A stretch of DNA of 64,000 bases from positions 1,984,001 through 2,048,000 of the forward strand of contig NZ_JBEJGX010000003.1 of NCBI RefSeq assembly GCF_040253635.1, read 5' to 3'. The translations under genes were made by a program, and so were the position numbers. This DNA is from Streptomyces sp. Edi2. GTDB lineage: Bacteria > Actinomycetota > Actinomycetes > Streptomycetales > Streptomycetaceae. Under the pieces are notes generated by a model, which saw only the letters and a list, made by a program, of their open reading frames with translations, did not search any database and had not been told where the DNA came from. This document shows positions 26,218 to 35,468 of this stretch, in pieces. Each line of letters begins with the position of its first letter. Within the stretch, counting starts at the first letter, position 1.

Positions 26218-26679
26218 CTACTGGAGCCGCGGCTCCGCTCCCTCTTCTTCGTCTTCCTCGTCGGGCAGCTTGACGTCGCTGACCGCGATATTGACCTCGA
26301 CGACCTCCAGGCCCGTCATCCGCTCCACCGCGGAAATGACGTTCTCCCGTACGGAGCGCGCCACATCGGCGATGGAGACGCCGTAGTCGACCACGATCTC
26401 CAGGTCCAGCGCGGTCTGCACCTCGCCGACCTCGGCCTTGACCCCGCGGGTCGCGGTCGCGGACCGGCCGCCGCCGGGCACCCGGTCACGTACGGCGCCG
26501 AGCGTACGGGCGAGGCCGCTGCCCATGGCATGCACACCGAGGACGTCCCGGGCCGCCAGACCGGCGATCTTCTCGACCACGCCGTCGGCGATGGTGGTCC
26601 GCCCGCGGGTCGCGGGGTCGCCGCCACCCCGCTTGGCAGGAGTCCGGGGCGCCTCTGCATGCTGCTGGCTCTCGCTCAT
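26218..26679 (-). CDS. Asp23/Gls24-family envelope stress response protein
   Basis: This 153-residue protein starts at ATG 26679 with GGAAGGG upstream. The core reads I-A-D-G-V-V-E-K-I-A-G-L-A-A-R-D-V-L-G-V, then V-K-A-E-V-G-E-V-Q-T-A-L-D-L-E-I-V-V-D-Y-G, then V-V-E-V-N-I-A-V-S-D-V, the three conserved blocks of Asp23. The C-terminal tail is strongly acidic (D-E-E-D-E-E-E). Asp23 proteins coat the membrane inner face and respond to alkaline or envelope stress. It is first in the five-gene operon. Two 17-bp direct repeats lie just upstream. Confidence 0.88.
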   Translation of the reverse strand: MSESQQHAEAPRTPAKRGGGDPATRGRTTIADGVVEKIAGLAARDVLGVHAMGSGLARTLGAVRDRVPGGGRSATATRGVKAEVGEVQTALDLEIVVDYGVSIADVARSVRENVISAVERMTGLEVVEVNIAVSDVKLPDEEDEEEGAEPRLQ

Positions 26680-26697
26680 CGCCGTAGTCCCTTCCGC

Positions 26698-26737
26698 GAG
26701 GAGAAGCGGTCCGCTTCCGAGAGGAGAAGCGGTCCGC
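26698..26737. repeat. pair of 17-bp direct repeats upstream of the Asp23 operon
   Basis: GAGGAGAAGCGGTCCGC occurs at 26698-26714 and again at 26721-26737, exactly 23 bp apart, in the leader or promoter region of the Asp23 operon. It may be a tandem operator or a local duplication; the first copy lies 18 nt before the start codon. Confidence 0.8.
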
Positions 26738-26931
26738 CCGCTCCGTTGCCCACAGTAGGTCCGCATCCCCCGGACCGCTCCGGGGACGTGGCAGCGGAGT
26801 GCTCCGCACGGCGGTGCCCGGCACACCGCCCTGCCGTACAGGCCGTACGGGCAGGTCTGCGGCAGGCTGGTGACGTGGTGCGGGAGGTGTCCGGAACGGG
26901 TCCGGAGGCTTGCCGGGAAAGGGGTGACGCG

Positions 26932-27654
26932 GTGGCTGCGAACCAGTGGGCGCAGGCGGTGCGGGTACAGCTCGGGATCGGCCGGGTGCTGCCGCTCGGC
27001 GGGCCCGGCGACGGATCGTGGATCACCGAGCAGGCAGCCGCCGGGGCGTTGCGGGCGGCCGCCCAGGTGCCGGCCGGGGTGCACCTCGGCACGCTGCGGT
27101 TGTCCGTCGCCGACCCGGACCGGGCCCCACAGCCCGCGGTTCCGGCGCCGCCGAGCGCGCTGCCGCCAGGACCACTGCGGATCGAGGCGGATTTCGCCGC
27201 GGTCGCCGGCCGGCCGCTGCCCGCCGTCGCCGACCAAGTGCGCACCGCGCTGCTGGAGGCCTCGGTCCGGGAGCTGGGGCTGGTGGTGGGTGTGGTGGAT
27301 CTGCAGGTCAGCGAGCTGCTGGAAGAGGGCGAGGCACCGTCGCCGCCCGCCGGCCGTACGCAAGGGCCGCCTGCCACCCCCGCGGCGGAGGAGGGCAGCG
27401 GTGCAACGCAGGAGGGCCCGGCGGGGATCACGGCCGCCGCGCGGGGCGTACCGGGCGTGGCCCGGCTGGCACCGGTGCTCGGCGGGGCGTCCCGCGCGGT
27501 GCGGTACACCGACGGCCATGTGCTGGTCCAGCTGGCGACCGCGCCCGGCTACCGGGCCCTGGACGTCTCGAGTGCCGTACGGCGCGCGGTGGCCGCCGCA
27601 CCTGCGGCGCCGTCGACGGTTGCCGTACTGGTCACCGCCGTGGAACGGAGCTGA
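26932..27654 (+). CDS. conserved actinobacterial protein (annotated elsewhere as nucleopolyhedrovirus P10 family)
   Basis: From GTG 26932 (AAAGGGG 7 nt upstream) this 240-residue protein reads A-A-N-Q-W-A-Q-A-V-R-V-Q-L-G-I-G-R-V-L-P-L-G-G. From memory this resembles Streptomyces proteins labelled P10 family. Two Asp23-like beta-alpha units are separated by a Pro/Glu-rich linker, and the second ends S-S-A-V-R-R-A-V-A-A-A. It is divergent from the Asp23 operon and probably functions with it. GTG 26875 is an alternative start. The viral name is historical and carries no functional meaning. Confidence 0.75.
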   Translation: MAANQWAQAVRVQLGIGRVLPLGGPGDGSWITEQAAAGALRAAAQVPAGVHLGTLRLSVADPDRAPQPAVPAPPSALPPGPLRIEADFAAVAGRPLPAVADQVRTALLEASVRELGLVVGVVDLQVSELLEEGEAPSPPAGRTQGPPATPAAEEGSGATQEGPAGITAAARGVPGVARLAPVLGGASRAVRYTDGHVLVQLATAPGYRALDVSSAVRRAVAAAPAAPSTVAVLVTAVERS

Positions 27655-27667
27655 CGGGCACCCCCGG

Positions 27668-27717
27668 CCGGAAGGGACGTCCGTCAGTAAGACCGGAAGG
27701 GATGCCCGTCAGCAAGA
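27668..27717. repeat. 25-bp tandem duplication
   Basis: Two adjacent copies (27668-27692 and 27693-27717) differ at three positions. They lie just after the P10-family stop and before the convergent enoyl-CoA hydratase. No function is apparent. Confidence 0.75.
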
Positions 27718-27732
27718 AGGGGTGCGGCGGGG

Positions 27733-28512
27733 CTACTCCCCCACGCCCGCGAGGTCGCGCAGCCGGCGTGCCTGTGCGGCCCGCTCGGCAGTGCGCTGCT
27801 CTTCGTACGTACGGCCCGCGGCGCCGGCCAGCAGGGCCTTGGTCTCGATGACGGCGTCCCGCGGCGGGGCGGTGAGCGCGGCGGCCAGGTCGGTCACCGT
27901 GGCATCGAGTTCGTCCGCGGGCACCAAGAGGTTGGCCAGGCCGATCCGCTCGGCCTCCTCGGCATGCACGAAGCGGCCCGTGGCGCAGATCTCCAGCGCC
28001 CGGGCATAGCCCACCAGCCCGACCAGGGGGTGGGTACCGGTCAGGTCGGGTACGAGTCCCAGGCTGGTCTCGCGCATGGCGAACTGGACGTCGGGCGCGA
28101 CCACCCGCAGATCGCAGGCCAGGGCGAGCTGGAAGCCCGCGCCGATGGCATGGCCCTGCACGGCGGCGATGGACACCAGGTCGTTGCGCCGCCACCAGGT
28201 GAACGCTTCCTGGTACTCGGCGATCGTGGCGTCCAGGGCGCTGTCCGTGCCGCGCGCCAGATCGATGAACGACGGCTCGCCGTCGAAGCCTTCGGGCGTG
28301 AACGCCTGACGGTCGAGGCCGGCGGAGAAGGACTGGCCCTCACCACGGAGCACCGCGATCCGCACGTTTCCCGGCAGCAACGAGCCCGCCTCGGCGAGCG
28401 CCCGCCACATGGCCGGTGACTGCGCATTGCGCTTCGCTGCGTTGGCGAGGGTCACCGTGGCGATCGCACCGTCAACGGTGAGTCGCACACCGTCCTTGTC
28501 GAGCAGAGTCAT
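27733..28512 (-). CDS. enoyl-CoA hydratase/isomerase family protein
   Basis: This 259-residue crotonase-fold protein starts at ATG 28512 with GGAGG 6 nt upstream. The oxyanion-hole motifs are S-F-S-A-G-L-D-R and Q-G-H-A-I-G-A-G-F-Q-L-A-L-A-C-D-L-R. At the usual catalytic Glu positions the protein has R-E-T-S-L-G-L-V-P-D, so only one acidic residue is obvious and hydratase activity is not assured. Isomerase or thioesterase-type chemistry on an acyl-CoA is possible. It stands alone. Confidence 0.85.
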   Translation of the reverse strand: MTLLDKDGVRLTVDGAIATVTLANAAKRNAQSPAMWRALAEAGSLLPGNVRIAVLRGEGQSFSAGLDRQAFTPEGFDGEPSFIDLARGTDSALDATIAEYQEAFTWWRRNDLVSIAAVQGHAIGAGFQLALACDLRVVAPDVQFAMRETSLGLVPDLTGTHPLVGLVGYARALEICATGRFVHAEEAERIGLANLLVPADELDATVTDLAAALTAPPRDAVIETKALLAGAAGRTYEEQRTAERAAQARRLRDLAGVGE

Positions 28513-28625
28513 CAGCGCCTCCGAGTCAGCCGTCCGCACCTGCGTGCGTAAGTGACTGAACGGTAACCTCCCGGTCGACCGCTCGGTCGACCGGGGGGAC
28601 ACCGTTGCACCCGGAGTCGCAGCCG

Positions 28626-28847
28626 TCAGGCCGATGCGGCCTTCTTGCCCCTTGTGGCTCCGCCTCGACCGCGCAGGACCACACCGGATTCGCTGAGCAT
28701 CCGGTGCACGAATCCATAGGAGCGGCCGGTTTCCTCGGCCAGCGCCCGGATGCTCGCACCGGAGTCGTACTTCTTCTTCAGGTCTGCCGCGAGCTTCTCG
28801 CGCGCGGCGCCGGTTACCCGGCTGCCCTTCTTCAGAGTCTCGGCCAC
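28626..28847 (-). CDS. small helix-turn-helix DNA-binding protein
   Basis: From GTG 28847 (AGGAGG 6 nt upstream) this 73-residue protein begins A-E-T-L-K-K-G-S-R-V-T-G. It has a clear HTH: K-L-A-A-D-L-K-K-K-Y-D-S-G-A-S-I, R-A-L-A-E-E-T-G-R-S-Y-G-F-V-H-R-M-L. The tail is basic (R-G-R-G-G-A-T-R-G-K-K). It is conserved across Streptomyces and probably a nucleoid or transcription regulator. An upstream ATG gives a longer frame without a ribosome binding site and is rejected. Confidence 0.85.
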   Translation of the reverse strand: MAETLKKGSRVTGAAREKLAADLKKKYDSGASIRALAEETGRSYGFVHRMLSESGVVLRGRGGATRGKKAASA

Positions 28848-29182
28848 CCGTGCCTCCTCGTGGGAAGTGCGCTCTGGACTCTCATGATCACCCCTCCCCG
28901 GCTTCCTGGCCACCCATTCCGCAGGGTCAGTACGACATCCTTTGCCGTCCGGCGGCCGCTCCCGCGGGCCGGAATGTCACATTCCGCCTCGGTGGACGGC
29001 CGCCCGTACCCGGTTTTGCGCGAGAAGGGGCAGGTCAGGCCGTATGCGGCCGAAATGGTGACGGCCGGGCCCCAAGGACCCGGCCGGATGCCGCAGACTC
29101 GCCGGTGTACGAGCCGTTCTCACTCAGATGATGGATCACACATCGGCCGAATGATCCATACGGCATGATCCATACGCCGTGA
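28848..29182. other. intergenic region with terminator-like hairpin and a short direct repeat
   Basis: No gene is seen. A hairpin at 29062-29086 (8 bp perfect plus further pairs) probably ends the ABC-F transcript coming from the right. Two copies of ATGATCCATACG lie around 29152-29178, next to the ABC-F stop. The left part should hold the promoter of the small HTH gene. Confidence 0.5.
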
Positions 29183-30781
<1,599 letters not shown>

Positions 30782-30907
30782 GGAAAAAACTCCAGGGCAG
30801 GAAGACGGCGGATTGGACGGACGGTCCGAGAGCGGGCTGCGCCGTCTAATGAACCCGGGGGAGAACTGCCATGGGAGGCAGTCTAACGGCCCCATGCAAA
30901 TGGTTTA

Positions 30908-30946
30908 CCTCCCACGTTTTCGGCTGTCCCGCCGTGGGGGTTGCTC
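30908..30946 (+). repeat. 39-bp repeat unit, copy 1 (inverted with respect to copy 2)
   Basis: This unit is the exact reverse complement of 31417-31455. It begins CCTCCCACG and ends GGGGGTTGCTC. Sequence beyond the core (to about 30970) also resembles the flank of the third copy. Confidence 0.9.
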
Positions 30947-31303
30947 GCCGTGTTCCGCCCGCTGCGCGGTGCGCTCGCCGTTTCGCCTGGCGGCGGGCCA
31001 GTTCGTTGCGCTTTGCCGCCGCCCCGGGTTCGGCTGTCCCGCCGTAGCGCCTGGCGGCGGGCGGTGCCGCTGCGCGGGGCGGGGTCCGCTGCGCGGGGCT
31101 GTCGGGGTGCGGTGACGGGCCTGCGCGGGTGGGAGTGGGCCTGCGTGGTCCGGTGCGCGTTGTGGGCGCAGGGAAATGGCCGTGGACATGGGGACCCCCA
31201 TGGACAGGGCCTGCGCCATGGCACAGGCACGGGGAATCGGCTGTGATCGACGCCCGCCCCCACCCACCGTCACTTACTCACCCACGGGAGGGGACGGGCC
31301 GGA

Positions 31304-31352
31304 GGGGCCGGTGTGTGGGACGTAAAGCGAAGCAGTCCCACACACCGGCCCC
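31304..31352 (-). terminator. strong hairpin terminator
   Basis: Perfect 18-bp arms (31304-31321 and 31335-31352) flank a 13-nt A-rich loop. It lies about 180 bp beyond the end of the frameshifted gene and most likely terminates its transcript. Confidence 0.8.
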
Positions 31353-31416
31353 GCAGGCCCGTCACCGCACCCACAGCCCCGCGCAGCGGACCCGGCCCGC
31401 CGCCAGGCGCAACGGA

Positions 31417-31455
31417 GAGCAACCCCCACGGCGGGACAGCCGAAAACGTGGGAGG
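31417..31455 (-). repeat. 39-bp repeat unit, copy 2
   Basis: This is the exact reverse complement of 30908-30946. A degenerate third copy in the same orientation as this one lies about 80 bp further right, ending at the stop of the frameshifted gene. Confidence 0.9.
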
Positions 31456-31535
31456 GGCCGCCAGGCACAGGCGCACCGCGAAGCGGGCGGAAAACGGCGC
31501 GCAACCCCCACGGCGGAACTGACAAAAGCGTGGGA

Positions 31536-32976
31536 TTACACCCCACCCGTATGGACTTGGAACGCCGCCCGCCGCACCGCCTTGGCGAGGGCCGGGTCGG
31601 GGTGGGCCGCGGCCAGGGCCACCAGGACCTGGACGGTGCGGGGGTGGCCGATGGCGCGTACCTCCTCCAGGAGGCGCGGAGACCGAGCCCTGGACCGCCG
31701 AGTCGAGGTGCCGCACCAGGAGTTGGGTCTCGCCGTGGTCGGCGACGGCCGCCGCGGTGTCCACCCAGAGCCAGGTCGACTCCTCACGGGTGAGCACATC
31801 GGGTGCGGTCTCGGGGTCGCCGCCCTCGTGCTCGACCAGCCACAGCAGGGCGTACGGCCGCAGGCCGGGTTCGTCGGCCGCGGCGCGTACGGCGGGTTCG
31901 GCGGGGGCGCCGACCGCGCGCAGTGCCTCGAAGGCGAGGCCACGCAGCAGCGCGTCCTCGCCGCGGGCCACGGTCAGCAGCTCCTCGACGGCCGCGCCGA
32001 CCGAGCGGGCGGCGAGCCAGGCGCGGTACTCGGCGCGGGCCGGGCCGGGGGTGAGCCGGGCGCAGCCGCGCAGCATCGCCTCCGCCGACTGCTCGATATG
32101 GCCGGCCGGGCTCTGCGCGGCGACGCAGATCTGCTCCAGCTTGACCCATACCGACCAGTTACCGAGCGGTGTCAGCTGCGCCTCGGAAGCATCGTGGAAG
32201 GCCTCGTGGAGGCCGTCGTGCGCGCCGTCCGGCGCCACCAGCGCGCCGACCGTCAGCAGGGCGTCCAGCGCCCAGCCCAGCAGCTCGGCCAGCGACGCCC
32301 CCGCGGCGTCGTCGGCCGCCGGCGCGGCATGGTCGGCGCTGCCCGGGGCCGGGTCCTGGCCGTAGGGGACCTCGCAGCGTTCGGTGCGCAGCTCGGCGAC
32401 GCGCTGGTCCAGCATGTCGAGCAGCACCGGCAGCCGGACGGGCCCGGCGGACAGGTGCAGCAGGGACAGCAACTGCGGCAGCGCCTCGACGACTTCGGCG
32501 ACTATCGCGGGTCCTGCGGTGGCCGGGGCGGGGCGGGCCAGCGACCAGGCGTCGAAGAGGGCGACCCAGCCGCGCAGCACGGCGGTGTCGTCGCGGTCCC
32601 AGGCGCGCAGCCGCCAGCCGGGGCGGGCGAGACCGTCGTGGAGTTCGACGAGGCCGGAGAGCCGGGCGCGGTCCCAGTCGGTGCGGACCTGCTGCGGCGT
32701 CAGGCTCAAAGCCTCGGCGGCGCGTTGTGCCGCGGCCTTCGGCAGTGCCCCGTCCGCTCCGGCACGCAGCGCGGCGCCGTCGGCCCAGCGGGCGAGGCGG
32801 GCAGCGCCGGCCAGCACGGTTCGGGCCTGCCTGGCCAGTTCCGCGGGCGGCGGCGTGCCCTCGGGCGGACGGGGCGCCGGACGCTTGGTCCGGGTTGTCA
32901 CCGCCCGGCGGGCGGCCGCAACCGGTTGACGGGGGACGATGCGGAGCCGGGAGTCGCGCGGGGTACGGGACGTCAC
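31536..32976 (-). pseudogene. conserved helical-repeat protein gene with one frameshift
   Basis: The frame from GTG 32976 gives a helical Ala/Leu-rich protein: a basic Pro-rich start, a winged-helix-like segment (L-T-P-Q-Q-V-R-T-D-W-D-R-A-R-L-S-G-L-V-E), then HEAT-like helices. At about 31680 the coherent product switches frame: after V-Q-G-S-V-S the natural continuation R-L-L-E-E-V-R-A-I-G-H-P-R-T-V is in the next frame and ends at 31536 (H-T-G-G-V). Deleting one G restores a frame of about 480 residues. Reading on without the shift runs into the intergenic repeats. Either a recent mutation or a sequence error. Function is not recognised. The start has no ribosome binding site and may be leaderless. 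Confidence 0.7.
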
Positions 32977-33149
32977 AGGAGCAGTGTTGCCGCTGTCGGC
33001 CCGAAAGCCCAATCGGAACCCTGCCTGCGACCTGCCGGGGCCATGTCATCTTGCCGGCCCGTCCCTGATGGGGGGAGTTGTCGCCCCGTATGCCAGGGCG
33101 TCACCGGGCGCCGGCTCCCGGCGGGGGCGGCGGATTGGCGGGGCGGGTG

Positions 33150-34274
33150 TCACATGAGCGGGGTGAGGAAGCGCCGCAGCGCCTCTTCGTAGCCCGTGGG
33201 GTCGGCGTTCCACATCGCGGCGTGCGGTGCGTGCGGGACCGGCTGGAGGGTGACCAGATCGGCGCGGCGGGCGGCGAGGGAGCGGGAGGCCGACCAGGGG
33301 GCGATGAGGTCGTCGGGCCCGTGGAAGAGCAGGATGGGGACGTTCAGCCCGTCCGGGTCGATGGCGTCGGGCCGGTCGACGGGCATCCCCGTGGCGCCCT
33401 CGGCGGCGCGTACGACCAACGGGAGCAGGACGCGCGGGACCCGGCGGGCGGCCGCCAGGGCACGGATGGTGGCGCCCCGGTCGAGGACCGGGGAGTCCAG
33501 GACCAGGCCGCTGATCCGGGCGCGCAGCGCGGAGTGGGCGGCGGCGCGCAGCGCCATGGTCGCTCCGGTGGACCAGCCGTGGAGGACGATGTCCTGAGCG
33601 CCGTAGCGGACCGCGTAGCGGATCGCGGCGTCGAGGTCGCGCCATTCGGTGTCGCCGAGGTGGCTGAGGCCGTCGGCGGTGCGCGGGGCACCGACGTCGT
33701 TGCGGTAGGCCAGGTCGAGGACGGGCAGCCGGTGGCGGTGCAGGAACGGCATCACCACCATGGGGTGTTCGCGGGTGGTGCCCAGCCCATGGACGGTGAT
33801 GACCCAGGTGTCGCGTACGCCGGGGAGGAACCACGCCGGGAGGGCGCCGAGTTCACCGGGGAGATCGACATCGGCGCAGTCGAGGCCGAGGGCGTCGCGG
33901 GGGTTGCCGAGGTGCACCTGCGGGGTGAGCCGCATCCGGTTGCCCGGTTTGAGGGTGCCGTGGGTGACCCGCACCAGGCGCCGTACGACCGCGTCGGCGG
34001 GGTGCGGTACGCCGTGGATGACATCGCCGACCACCGCGTGGCAGCCGGAGCCGGTGAGCCCGTAGGTGCCGGGCCGCAGGGTCGCCAGACTGCGGGTGAG
34101 GGCGATGCGGTTCTCGGTGGCGGAGTGCACGGTGAGGCGGGAGTCGCCCGGGAAGGGGTCGTCGGGCGTCGGTTTCAGGGCAATGTCGCCGGCGTACCGG
34201 CCGACCGCCACGGCGGCCGCCCCGGCACCGATCACGGTGGTGGCGGCCAAGGCCGCCGCGGTAACCAGGCGCAC
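33150..34274 (-). CDS. membrane-anchored or exported alpha/beta hydrolase
   Basis: From GTG 34274 this 374-residue protein has an N-terminal hydrophobic segment (about 4-25, V-T-A-A-A-L-A-A-T-T-V-I-G) that is a signal peptide or anchor. The hydrolase domain has an oxyanion region H-G-L-G-T-T-R, a nucleophile elbow G-W-S-T-G, an acidic residue in F-H-G-P-D-D-L-I-A-P, and a His in P-H-A-P-H-A-A. This fits an esterase, lipase or acyl-peptidase; the substrate is unknown. The longer frame from 34415 adds only Pro/Arg repeats and is rejected. Confidence 0.83.
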   Translation of the reverse strand: MRLVTAAALAATTVIGAGAAAVAVGRYAGDIALKPTPDDPFPGDSRLTVHSATENRIALTRSLATLRPGTYGLTGSGCHAVVGDVIHGVPHPADAVVRRLVRVTHGTLKPGNRMRLTPQVHLGNPRDALGLDCADVDLPGELGALPAWFLPGVRDTWVITVHGLGTTREHPMVVMPFLHRHRLPVLDLAYRNDVGAPRTADGLSHLGDTEWRDLDAAIRYAVRYGAQDIVLHGWSTGATMALRAAAHSALRARISGLVLDSPVLDRGATIRALAAARRVPRVLLPLVVRAAEGATGMPVDRPDAIDPDGLNVPILLFHGPDDLIAPWSASRSLAARRADLVTLQPVPHAPHAAMWNADPTGYEEALRRFLTPLM

Positions 34275-34424
34275 CTGTTCAGTGTGCGCAGGGGTGGCGG
34301 GAGCGGCCACTTGGCGGTGCCGGGCGGGTGACACCGGGGGCGGCCGGGTGACCAGGGGCGGCCGGGTGGACGGCGAGCGGGCGGACGGCGAGCGGGGGGC
34401 CGCGCCGCCGTCCACGGCGAGGGC

Positions 34425-35081
34425 TCAGCCCTGCCGGCCGTAGCCCCGCAGCTGTGCGGCGGCCGCGTCGAGCTGCCCGGCCGACAGCAGGCTCGGCGTG
34501 TGCCCGGGCACGGAGCTCGCGGTCAGCCAGACCCGGCACATCCACTCCAGCTGGGCCGTGCGGTCCAGCGCCTGGTCGAGGCTGTCGCCGTAGGTGAGGG
34601 TGCCGTGGTTCTGCAGCAGGCAGCCGGTGCGGTCGCGGAGCGCGTCGAGCATGTGGGCGGCGAGCTCGTCGCTGCCGTACAGGGCATAGGGGGCAACGCG
34701 CACGGGGCCGCCGAGCGCCGCGGTCATGTAGTGGACCGGCGGGAGTTCGGGAACGAGGGTGGAGACGGCGGTGGCGTACGGGGCATGGGTGTGGACGATG
34801 GCGGTGGCCGTGGTGCTGCGGTAGACCGCCAGGTGCATCGGCAGTTCGCTGGTCGGCTTGAGCGTGCCGATGATCTGGCGTCCTTCGAGGTCGACCGCGG
34901 TGGTGTCGCCCGGCCCGAGCCGGTCGTAGGGGACGCCGCTGGGGGTGACCAGGATCAGGTCCCTGATGCGGCGCGAGACATTGCCCGAGGTGCCGACGAC
35001 CAGGCCGTCGGTGACGGTTCTGCGGGCGGTGGCGACCAGTTCGCCCCAGGCTTCGGCGAGGCGGTCGGCGTGGTCCTTCAT
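34425..35081 (-). CDS. class II aldolase/adducin family protein (L-fuculose-phosphate aldolase-like)
   Basis: This 218-residue protein starts at ATG 35081 with GGAGGA upstream. Family motifs are G-L-V-V-G-T-S-G-N-V-S (phosphate pocket), P-T-S-E-L-P-M-H with E79 (catalytic), and H-T-H with H97 and H99 (zinc), with a third His in L-L-Q-N-H-G-T near 158. Zinc aldolases of this type cleave sugar 1-phosphates to dihydroxyacetone phosphate and an aldehyde, and also act in methylthioribulose or 5-deoxysugar salvage. No neighbouring sugar genes help to choose. Confidence 0.88.
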   Translation of the reverse strand: MKDHADRLAEAWGELVATARRTVTDGLVVGTSGNVSRRIRDLILVTPSGVPYDRLGPGDTTAVDLEGRQIIGTLKPTSELPMHLAVYRSTTATAIVHTHAPYATAVSTLVPELPPVHYMTAALGGPVRVAPYALYGSDELAAHMLDALRDRTGCLLQNHGTLTYGDSLDQALDRTAQLEWMCRVWLTASSVPGHTPSLLSAGQLDAAAAQLRGYGRQG

Positions 35082-35468
35082 GGGTCCTCCGGCGCGGTGC
35101 GGCAAGTGGCGGATGCAGTGCGCGACACCGTACGAGCAGGCCGGGGCAGAGCACGACGGGGCCCGCCCGCCGGCCATCCGCCATATAGGGATATCTGCCC
35201 CTCTGCGGAGGATTGGACGGAGGCAGGTCGCCTTGGGTTGGTTCTCCGTTAACGTCGTCGGGGAGCCGGCGCGCGGCGCCCTCGTGGGAACGGCCGGCCG
35301 GCGCAACTCATCAAGTTCGCCAACGGGTGAGGCGGAAGTGACGCGGGGGACACCTCCCTGTGAACACTGCGGGGGCGTCATCACCGCGCCCGTCCCAGTT
35401 CACTTTCCGTTCACCCGCTCTCCGTACGGTCCCAACGACACTGACCTTCGAACTGATTGCCTGGGTGA
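35082..35468. other. 387-bp divergent intergenic region
   Basis: No gene is seen. It carries the PHO box described separately near its right end. A possible further half-unit GTTCTCCGTTAACG lies around 35240-35255. The promoters of the aldolase (left) and of pit (right) must both be here. Confidence 0.5.
35398..35419 (+). promoter_or_regulatory. PHO box (PhoP-binding direct repeats) upstream of pit
   Basis: Two adjacent 11-nt units, GTTCACTTTCC and GTTCACCCGCT, match the Streptomyces PhoP direct-repeat unit (GTTCACC core, 11-nt period). They end 49 bp before the pit start. This fits phosphate control of a phosphate transporter by PhoR-PhoP. Confidence 0.75.

Larger units (their letters stand above)
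30782..31535. other. 754-bp intergenic repeat mosaic between ABC-F and the next minus-strand gene
   Basis: No gene is supported. The stretch holds a perfect 39-bp inverted repeat (30908-30946 and 31417-31455). A third degenerate copy of the same unit on the minus strand is at about 31497-31536. Several direct variants of short words are shared by the two halves. There is also an 18-bp-arm terminator. Open frames through it are Arg/Pro/Gly low-complexity and not real. It should also contain the ABC-F promoter. Confidence 0.75.

Noticed and set aside
26218..27519. Long N-terminal extension of the Asp23 gene (433 codons)
   Set aside because: The extension is antisense to the P10-family gene; ATG 26679 has a good ribosome site and gives the standard Asp23 length.
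31270..31670. C-terminal extension of the gene at 31.5-33.0 kb into the intergenic repeats
   Set aside because: It is produced by the frameshift near 31680; the coherent C-terminus ends at 31536 in the neighbouring frame.
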